Positions 26,830-32,537 of a DNA stretch of 32,537 bases are shown here, piece after piece (position 1 is the first letter of the stretch; the number at the start of each line of letters is the position of its first letter). A program made the position numbers and the translations under genes. Below the pieces are notes generated by a model. The model was not told the origin of the DNA. It ran no database searches and saw only the letters and a program-made list of their open reading frames with translations. This stretch comes from Pirellulales bacterium. Its GTDB lineage: Bacteria; Planctomycetota; Planctomycetia; Pirellulales; DATAWG01. Where the stretch lies: assembly GCA_036267355.1 (NCBI GenBank), contig DATAWG010000027.1, forward strand, positions 1 through 32,537, written 5' to 3'.

Positions 26830-26934
26830 GCGCGCTTCGGCACTAGGCGCGCTGGTTATTTGATGTACACTTGACCGAACAAACGACGCATTGCCCCCAT
26901 CTCTCCGAAACCGCACAATTTATTGTCGGGCGGC

Positions 26935-26962
26935 TTGACATGGGGCGAACGAATGTTAATTT
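26935..26962 (+). promoter_or_regulatory. Possible promoter of the Cys-rich peptide gene
   Basis: TTGACA (26935-26940) and TAATTT (26957-26962) are spaced by 16 bp, about 200 bases before the gene. It would give a long 5' leader. The rest of 26830-27166 shows no supported gene. Confidence 0.4.
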
Positions 26963-27166
26963 GGCGTCCTAGCCTGTGCAGTCGAGTCTTCTTACGCAAT
27001 CGATAGAGCTTACAGGGAGGCCGAATCGATTCGTCAGAATCGCTCAAACTGGATGGGCATGAAGGAGCTTCCGCTCGGCTGCCGTCGCCGAGCGATAAGC
27101 TATTTGGTTCGACGGCGTGTTGGAGCTGTTACGACAAAGTACTAGTAAAAGTTGGAGGATTCGAGG

Positions 27167-27538
27167 ATGAATCGCACATTGATTATTGGACTCGCGATCT
27201 TTTTAGCGGTCGTCGGACTCGCCTTGGTTGGCGGTTCGAGCACGGCGGTCGCGGGTCATGGCTGCTGTGGCTGTCATGCCAGCTGCAGCTGTGGCGGTGA
27301 CTGCGGTTGCTGCCATCGTCACCATCGTCACCATCGTTGCTGTGGCTGCTGCGGCGAGAGCGCTTGCGGTTGCTGCGGCGCCCCGGCTGCTTGCTCTGCT
27401 GCTCCGGCCCCGAGCTGCTGCGCGACCGCGCCGGCTGCTCCGAGCTGCGATGGCGCTGCCCCGGCTGCGGGTCCGGCCCCTTCGGCCGCTCCGATGCCTC
27501 CGAAGCCACCGGCTCCGCCGGCTCCGAAGAGCACCTAG
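27167..27538 (+). CDS. Secreted Cys/His-rich small protein
   Basis: A 123-residue protein. The signal peptide (about residues 1-30, MNRTLIIGLAIFLAVVGLAL..AVAG) is followed by a segment with 19 Cys, many as CC or CxC pairs, and the cluster HRHHRHH; the C-terminal 25 residues are Pro/Ala-rich. This composition suggests binding of soft metals such as Cu or Zn outside the inner membrane, or extensive disulfides. No family is recognised; repeated Gly-Cys-Cys units are metallothionein-like only in composition. GGAGG (27154-27158) lies 8 bases before the ATG at 27167. It is flanked by its own terminator, so it is probably a single-gene transcript. Confidence 0.75.
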   Translation: MNRTLIIGLAIFLAVVGLALVGGSSTAVAGHGCCGCHASCSCGGDCGCCHRHHRHHRCCGCCGESACGCCGAPAACSAAPAPSCCATAPAAPSCDGAAPAAGPAPSAAPMPPKPPAPPAPKST

Positions 27539-27666
27539 TTGTTGACCGAGGGCAGGCTCCTCCGCCGCGCCGGGGGATGTCTGGCCAAGCTTTCGAGCTT
27601 AGCAGCCCCCCGGTTGCCCATGGGTGGAGGATGCCCTGAAGTCCTTTAACTCACGGTATTGTTTCT

Positions 27667-27707
27667 GAAGCCGGGCCTCGCAACCGCGAGGTCCGGCTTC
27701 TTTTTTT
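27667..27707 (+). terminator. Strong rho-independent terminator
   Basis: gaagccgggcctcgc and gcgaggtccggcttc form a 15-bp stem (one G-T wobble) around aacc, followed by seven T (27701-27707). It ends the Cys-rich peptide transcript and isolates it from the next gene. Confidence 0.9.
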
Positions 27708-27811
27708 GGCGATTTGTTGTCCAGCGACAGTGGCCGAGCTATAAACGATTTGCTGGATCTGCATCCCCAGCGTTCTTTTTCCGGATCTTTTTCTGCCTCG
27801 GAGTCTCTTCG

Positions 27812-28840
27812 ATGAAGCGATTGTTGCCGCTGCTCTTCGTGCTGGCCCTGCCGCTTTCCGCTCGCGGCGCCAATCTCACGATGGGCACCGATGCCGACTC
27901 GGGATTCAGCACGATCCGTGTCACCCAAGGGCACACCGAGATCGCGATCGCGCCGGCGGCCGGGGCGAACGTCTATTCCATTCGCTACAAGGGAACCGAA
28001 CTGCTCAAGGGTCCGAAGTCGCTCAAGAATTTGCCGGGGTTCATGTACGGCGTGCCCGTGCTCTATCCGACGCCCAACCGGGTCCGCGGCGGCGAGTTCA
28101 CCTTCGGCGGACAAAAATTCACCTTTCCGCCAAACGACCATGGCAATTTCCTCCACGGCCTTGTCCACAGCGCCGTTTGGGAATTGGGCGACATCAATGT
28201 CGGCGGCAATGGCCCGGCCGACAATGCGACGCTAACTTTCCGCCTTCCCTTCGCCCCCGGCAGCGAACAGTACAAACTATTCCCCTTGCCACACACATTG
28301 GAACTGGCGATCACCAGCGGCAATGATTCCGTCCGCTGGACTTACACGGTCGACAATCGCAAGGGCGACAAGCCGATCCCCTACGGCTTTGCGATTCATC
28401 CCTGGTTTCTCTATCAGGGCTCACGGAAAGACACCTTTGTCACCATTCCGGCAACGCAGGTGATGGAGGCCAAGGAAATGCTCCCCACGGGCAAGCTGCT
28501 CGATCTTGCCCAACATCCGGAATACGATGCCCGGCAGCCGCGATCGCTCGAGGGCTTTTTGCGGGACGACGTTTATGCCGGGATCGATAGTTCGCAGCCA
28601 GCTTTGATCGATTTCCGTCAGCGGCGGCTAAAGATCACGCTTTCGGCGAGCGACGACTTCAAGCATTTAGTGCTTTACACGCCAAAGGACCAGCCCTGGT
28701 TCTGCGTCGAGGATCAGACCTGCTCGACCGACGCCCACAACCTCTACGCCCAAGGGCTGAAGAAAGAAAGCAACCTGCTGATCGTCGAGCCGGGCAAAAC
28801 GGCCAGCGGTTGGATCGAAATGCGGTTCGCGAATTACTAG
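27812..28840 (+). CDS. Secreted aldose 1-epimerase family protein
   Basis: A 342-residue galactose-mutarotase-like protein. The signal peptide MKRLLPLLFVLALPLSARG is followed by the beta-sandwich fold of GalM-type enzymes, which interconvert alpha and beta sugar anomers. Family features include PVLYPTPNRVRGGEF, the catalytic-type His in NDHGNFLHGLVH, and the downstream His in YGFAIHPWFLY. A Glu near the C-terminus (LIVEPGKTASGW) fits the family. GGAG lies about 9 bases before the ATG at 27812; the longer upstream frame runs through the terminator and is spurious. Export suggests a role in processing sugars outside the cytoplasm. Confidence 0.88.
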   Translation: MKRLLPLLFVLALPLSARGANLTMGTDADSGFSTIRVTQGHTEIAIAPAAGANVYSIRYKGTELLKGPKSLKNLPGFMYGVPVLYPTPNRVRGGEFTFGGQKFTFPPNDHGNFLHGLVHSAVWELGDINVGGNGPADNATLTFRLPFAPGSEQYKLFPLPHTLELAITSGNDSVRWTYTVDNRKGDKPIPYGFAIHPWFLYQGSRKDTFVTIPATQVMEAKEMLPTGKLLDLAQHPEYDARQPRSLEGFLRDDVYAGIDSSQPALIDFRQRRLKITLSASDDFKHLVLYTPKDQPWFCVEDQTCSTDAHNLYAQGLKKESNLLIVEPGKTASGWIEMRFANY

Positions 28841-28912
28841 CCCGCATGCCCCATTTCCCTTTCCCGGGATTGGATCGACCCTACCATCCAGGCAGATTTT
28901 GGAGACACAATT

Positions 28913-29434
28913 GTGGCTCGAAGCGTGGCCTTTCTCTGGGTGGTCGTCTGCGTTGCGACCACGACCGCAATCGCCGGCGATAAGCCCGCCTTCAAGATCA
29001 CAACGAAACGCGACACCGACCGGGTGGCAGTGAAAATCGAACAGGATACGACCGTCTTTTCGGTCCAAAGCCCGTTTGGAATCAGCAACGCCGTCATTGA
29101 AAGGACGGCTGACAAATGGCCGGCCGCCGTTGTAATTCGCCTTCACCTGAAGGGATTGGAGTCGTTCCAGGCCTCCAATGGACAAACGACTTTGAGCGCG
29201 GCAGCCTCCGCACAGAATGCAAGCGTGCGAGTCTGGCAAGACGGCAAGGAGGACCAGCCGCTCGACAATAAGAGTCGCTACTGGATGGCGATTCGGGCGT
29301 TCGGCGGCAACGGCAAGCCGACCAATACGACGGTGTTGAAAGACGGATACTTTGAAATCCGGCTGCCCAGGGCTCTTTTTGATGGCGATCCGAAATCGAT
29401 CACGCTGGACTGGATTGATTTCTTGCGGACGTGA
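28913..29434 (+). CDS. Secreted hypothetical protein
   Basis: A 173-residue protein with signal peptide MARSVAFLWVVVCVATTTAIAG, then a predicted all-beta domain (FKITTKRDTDRVAVKIEQD, TTVFSVQSPFGIS, VVIRLHLKGLESF, YFEIRLPRALFD). The start is GTG at 28913 with GGAG (28901-28904) 8 bases before it. I do not recognise the family; the pattern recalls small planctomycete exported domains. It follows the epimerase gene by 72 bp in the same direction and may share its transcript. Confidence 0.7.
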   Translation: MARSVAFLWVVVCVATTTAIAGDKPAFKITTKRDTDRVAVKIEQDTTVFSVQSPFGISNAVIERTADKWPAAVVIRLHLKGLESFQASNGQTTLSAAASAQNASVRVWQDGKEDQPLDNKSRYWMAIRAFGGNGKPTNTTVLKDGYFEIRLPRALFDGDPKSITLDWIDFLRT

Positions 29435-29506
29435 TGCGGCCGCGGCAGATGTTTGCGAGCGGCGAGCGCCTTGATGCTCAGTCGCGGCGCCTGCCAACGG
29501 CCGGCA

Positions 29507-31309
29507 TCATTCCGCGCCGGATTCGAGGACGGCCAGGAACGCTTTTTGAGGGATGTCGACCGAGCCGATCGATTTCATGCGTTTCTTGCCTTCGCGCTGC
29601 TTCGCCCACAGCTTGCGTTTGCGGGTGATGTCGCCGCCGTAGCATTTGGCGGTGACGTTCTTTCGCATCGCGGAGATCGTTTCACGGGCAATGATGCGGC
29701 TGCCGATCGCGGCTTGCAGGGCGATCTCGAACATGTGGCGATCGATTTCGGTGCGCAGCTTTTTGACCACCGCCCGGCCGCGGCGGTCGGCGTCGCGGCG
29801 GTCGCAGATGATCGACAGCGCGTCGACGCGCTTGCCGCCGACCAGAATATCCATCCGCACCAAGTCGGCCTCGAAATAGCCGATCAATTCGTAGTCCATC
29901 GTGCCATAGCCGCGGGTGACGCTTTTTAGTTTGTCGTGCATGTCGTAGATCACCTCGGCCAGCGGCAGGTCGAAGGTGACCATGGCCCGGGTCGGCGATA
30001 GATATTCGGTCTTCACGTATACGCCGCGGCGATCCGTCGATAGTTGCATCACCGGTCCGATGCTGTCGGTGGGCACGATGAAATTCACGCGCACGACGGG
30101 CTGGCGAAATTCGGCGATCTGGCCGGCATCGGGCACATCCTGCGGATTGTGGATTTCGAGCGTCTCGCCGTTGACAGTGAGAATTTGATACGTGACGTTG
30201 GGCGCGGTCTGCACCAGATCGAGATTCGCTTCGCCTTCCAAACGCTGCTGAATGATTTCCATGTGCAGCAATCCGAGAAAGCCGCAGCGGAAACCGAATC
30301 CAAGAGCGTCGCTCGTTTCCGGGGTGAATTCGAAGCTAGGGTCGTTGATGCTCAGCTTGGTGAGCGCGTCGCGAAGTTCTTCGAAATTTTGCCCATCCGA
30401 CGGATAAAGCCCGCAATACACCATCCGCTGCGGCGGACGATAGCCGGGCAGAGCGACGGCCGCATGATCGCCCGGCACCGACACCGTGTCGCCGATATGC
30501 ACATCGCCCAGCGATTTGATATTGCAGATCAGATAGCCGACCTGTCCCGCCTGAAGCTGCGCGCAAGCCCGGCGCTGCGGAACGAATTGGCCCAATTCGA
30601 TCACTTCGTACGTGGCGGCCGTTTTCAGGAAACGGATCTTCTGGCCCTTCCGCACGGTGCCGTTCATGACGCGGACATACGTGATCGCGCCGCGAAATTC
30701 GTCGTAATGCGAGTCGAACACCATCGCTTGCAACGGCGCGCCGGGATCGCCGGCCGGCGACGGCACGCGCTCGACAATTGCCTCGAGCAGCTTGTCGACG
30801 CCCTGCCCCGTTTTGCCGCTGCACGGCAGCACTTCCAGCGGATCGATCCCCAATACCGATTCCATTTCGGCCAGCACTTCGTCGGGCCGGGCGTGTTTTA
30901 GATCGATCTTGTTGAGCACCGGGACGATTACGAGATTGTTTTCCATCGCCGCGTAGGCATTGGCGACCGATTGGGCTTCGACGCCTTGAAAGGCGTCGAC
31001 CAGCAGCACGGCCCCTTCGCAGCACGCCAGGCTTCGCGACACCTCGTAGTGAAAATCGACATGGCCTGGCGTATCGACCAGATTCAATTCATATTCTTCG
31101 CCCTTATAGGTGTAGTGCATCGCGACGGCGCGGGCCTTGATGGTGATACCCCGTTCGCGCTCCAGATCCATGTCGTCGAGGGTTTGTTCGCGCATCTCGC
31201 GCTTTTGCAGCGTGCCGGTGAGTTCGAGCAGCCGATCTGCCAACGTGCTTTTGCCGTGGTCGATATGGGCGATGATCGAGAAATTTCGGATATGTTGTGT
31301 GTCGAGCAT
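29507..31309 (-). CDS. lepA: Elongation factor 4 (LepA)
   Basis: A 600-residue translational GTPase that acts on stalled or initiating ribosomes. G1 AHIDHGKS is at residues 14-21, followed by G3 DTPGHVDF and G4 NKIDL, then EF-G-like domains II, III and V, and the LepA-specific C-terminal domain ending KLWAKQREGKKRMKSIGSV. The start MLDTQHIRNFSIIAHIDHGKS fits the family; a frame starting at 31330 with TTG would add seven unlikely residues. There is no ribosome site near the ATG; an A/T-rich stretch precedes it instead. Confidence 0.97.
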   Translation of the reverse strand: MLDTQHIRNFSIIAHIDHGKSTLADRLLELTGTLQKREMREQTLDDMDLERERGITIKARAVAMHYTYKGEEYELNLVDTPGHVDFHYEVSRSLACCEGAVLLVDAFQGVEAQSVANAYAAMENNLVIVPVLNKIDLKHARPDEVLAEMESVLGIDPLEVLPCSGKTGQGVDKLLEAIVERVPSPAGDPGAPLQAMVFDSHYDEFRGAITYVRVMNGTVRKGQKIRFLKTAATYEVIELGQFVPQRRACAQLQAGQVGYLICNIKSLGDVHIGDTVSVPGDHAAVALPGYRPPQRMVYCGLYPSDGQNFEELRDALTKLSINDPSFEFTPETSDALGFGFRCGFLGLLHMEIIQQRLEGEANLDLVQTAPNVTYQILTVNGETLEIHNPQDVPDAGQIAEFRQPVVRVNFIVPTDSIGPVMQLSTDRRGVYVKTEYLSPTRAMVTFDLPLAEVIYDMHDKLKSVTRGYGTMDYELIGYFEADLVRMDILVGGKRVDALSIICDRRDADRRGRAVVKKLRTEIDRHMFEIALQAAIGSRIIARETISAMRKNVTAKCYGGDITRKRKLWAKQREGKKRMKSIGSVDIPQKAFLAVLESGAE

Positions 31310-31453
31310 ATTAAAAAAATTGTGCCGCAATCCTTCTCAAGCCCACGGATGGCGGCCAAGGGCGTCGCCACACGTCACATCTCGCAAGCCGCCTTCCGTG
31401 GGCCGGCCGCGCAAAAACGCACCGCCTCCCGCCCCTTGCCGCCGCCACTGCCG

Positions 31454-32500
31454 TCATCCCACGATTCCATTCAGCCGCCGAAACTCGAGCCGGGCCAATC
31501 CCGCGGCGCCGATGTAGCCGGCGTCGCCGCCCAATTCGGCGAATTCGATCGATGTTTTTTGAGCGGGAATCGGCAGGGCCCGGCAACGAACTTCTTCGCG
31601 CACGCGCTGGAGAAACCGTCGGCCCAACGGGCGATCGGCCCCGCCGAACGTCATGGCGCCGCCGAGCACGACTCCGTTCGGATCGATCGTGTGCATCACG
31701 GTCACAACGCCGATTCCCAAGTATCGTGCCGTCTCCAGCACGATCTCAAGCGCGAGCGCGTCGTTCGATTCCGCCTGCTCGCCGATCACGAGCGGCGTCA
31801 GCTCCTCGCCCTTCGCCATCAGCCCCGTAAGCGAACTCGGTCGACCCGCCGCGAGCGCTTCGTGCGTTCGCTTGACCACCGCCGTCGCACTGGCGTATGC
31901 CTCGAGATGCCCACGCTGGCCGCAGCCGCAAAGCCGCGCATCATCGCGACTATCAATAATTATATGCCCACACTCCGCGCCGTGGCCATGTTCTCCGTCG
32001 ATGGAAAGCTCGCCGACGACGATGCCGCAACCGATGCCGGTTCCGAGCGTGAAAACGATCATGCTATGCAATTCGCGGCCCGAGCCGATCCAAAACTCGC
32101 CGTAGGCGGCCGCCCCAGCGTCGTTGGCATACGTAACGGGCAAGCCGGCATGGTGTGCCACGCGATCACGGATCGGAAAATTCCGCCAGTTCGGCAGATT
32201 CACCGGCTCCAAAAGCATTCCGGAAACGAGATCCATCGTGCCGGGGGTGCCCAAGCCGACACGGAGCACGTCAGCCAATGTTAGCCCTGCGGCGGCGATC
32301 ACTTGCCGGGCCGCCTCGCCCATCCGCCGGGCACCATCTTCGGCGCCCCGCTCGACAAGCGTCGGAATCGAAAGGAACGCCAGCGTCCGGCCGCAATCGT
32401 CGACCACGCCAACCTTTATGTTCGTGCCCCCCAGATCGATACCCACGAAAAACGGCCGCTTGGCGTGCGAAAGCGATATCGCTTGACGAGGTTTGGACAT
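31454..32500 (-). CDS. ROK family sugar kinase (glucokinase-like)
   Basis: A 348-residue kinase that phosphorylates glucose or a related hexose with ATP. The phosphate motif DLGGTN is at residues 22-27, the catalytic Asp lies in YANDAGAAAYGE, and TLGTGIGCGIV is the second phosphate loop. The ROK zinc region is present (GHGAECGHIII, then CGCGQRGHLEAYAS); the third Cys of the usual CxCGxxGC is His here. No helix-turn-helix precedes the kinase domain, so it is an enzyme rather than a NagC-type repressor. It lies upstream of lepA in the same direction with a 144-bp gap. No ribosome site is seen before ATG 32500. Confidence 0.92.
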   Translation of the reverse strand: MSKPRQAISLSHAKRPFFVGIDLGGTNIKVGVVDDCGRTLAFLSIPTLVERGAEDGARRMGEAARQVIAAAGLTLADVLRVGLGTPGTMDLVSGMLLEPVNLPNWRNFPIRDRVAHHAGLPVTYANDAGAAAYGEFWIGSGRELHSMIVFTLGTGIGCGIVVGELSIDGEHGHGAECGHIIIDSRDDARLCGCGQRGHLEAYASATAVVKRTHEALAAGRPSSLTGLMAKGEELTPLVIGEQAESNDALALEIVLETARYLGIGVVTVMHTIDPNGVVLGGAMTFGGADRPLGRRFLQRVREEVRCRALPIPAQKTSIEFAELGGDAGYIGAAGLARLEFRRLNGIVG

Positions 32501-32537
32501 AAGAACGTTTGCAAGGCCGGTCCGCGGGAAGGCGAAC

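Noticed and set aside
26856-27047. A 63-residue minus-strand frame between the lipoprotein and the Cys-rich peptide.
   Set aside because: No ribosome site, no domain, and it overlaps a candidate promoter for the plus-strand gene.
31454-32500. ROK protein considered as a transcriptional repressor.
   Set aside because: There is no N-terminal helix-turn-helix; the kinase motifs are complete from residue 20 on.

Overview
ORGANISM. The window reads like chromosomal DNA of a planctomycete, most likely a Pirellulales-like lineage. It is GC-rich and carries several planctomycete hallmarks: a DUF1559 prepilin-like protein with an H-X9-DG motif, a fused SecD-SecF with a very long Pro/Ala/Thr-rich segment, a short PheT, a DUF3500 protein, many secreted proteins of unknown function, weak or absent Shine-Dalgarno sites at many starts, and abundant palindromic repeats between (and once inside) genes. 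This assignment rests on protein content, since no rRNA is present. LAYOUT. 1-2800: the 5' end of an IS3-type transposase gene (minus strand), then leuA for leucine synthesis, then about 900 bp of decayed DNA that keeps traces of an accessory gene pair ending in a DUF2924-type gene. 2801-7850: a minus-strand block with a secreted DUF3500 protein, groES-groEL with a clear terminator after groEL, and a predicted outer-membrane beta-barrel protein. 8290-9778: a stand-alone response regulator and an ABC ATPase without a permease. 9918-15450: a plus-strand translation cluster rpmI, rplT, pheS, pheT, interrupted between rplT and pheS by a DUF1559 gene; pheS carries an in-frame palindromic repeat. 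15451-19325: an MMPL/RND-type exporter (minus), a 41-residue zinc-ribbon gene too short for routine ORF calling, and two repeat-rich spacers holding three copies of one roughly 100-bp repeat family. 19326-25543 (minus): yajC and secDF of the Sec translocon, then a beta-ketoacyl-ACP synthase homologue that has lost its catalytic Cys and one catalytic His. 25899-29434 (plus): a lipoprotein, a secreted Cys/His-rich peptide, a secreted aldose-1-epimerase-like protein and a secreted hypothetical protein. 29507-32500 (minus): lepA and a ROK sugar kinase. HOW IT FITS TOGETHER. Most genes are housekeeping: protein folding (GroES/GroEL), translation (bL35, bL20, PheST, LepA), export (YajC, SecDF), leucine and central sugar metabolism. 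No intact phage, defence system, CRISPR array, rRNA or tRNA was seen. The most unusual items are the catalytically altered KAS homologue, the palindromic element inside pheS, the insertion in the periplasmic domain of SecF, the Cys/His-rich exported peptide and the 41-aa zinc ribbon.
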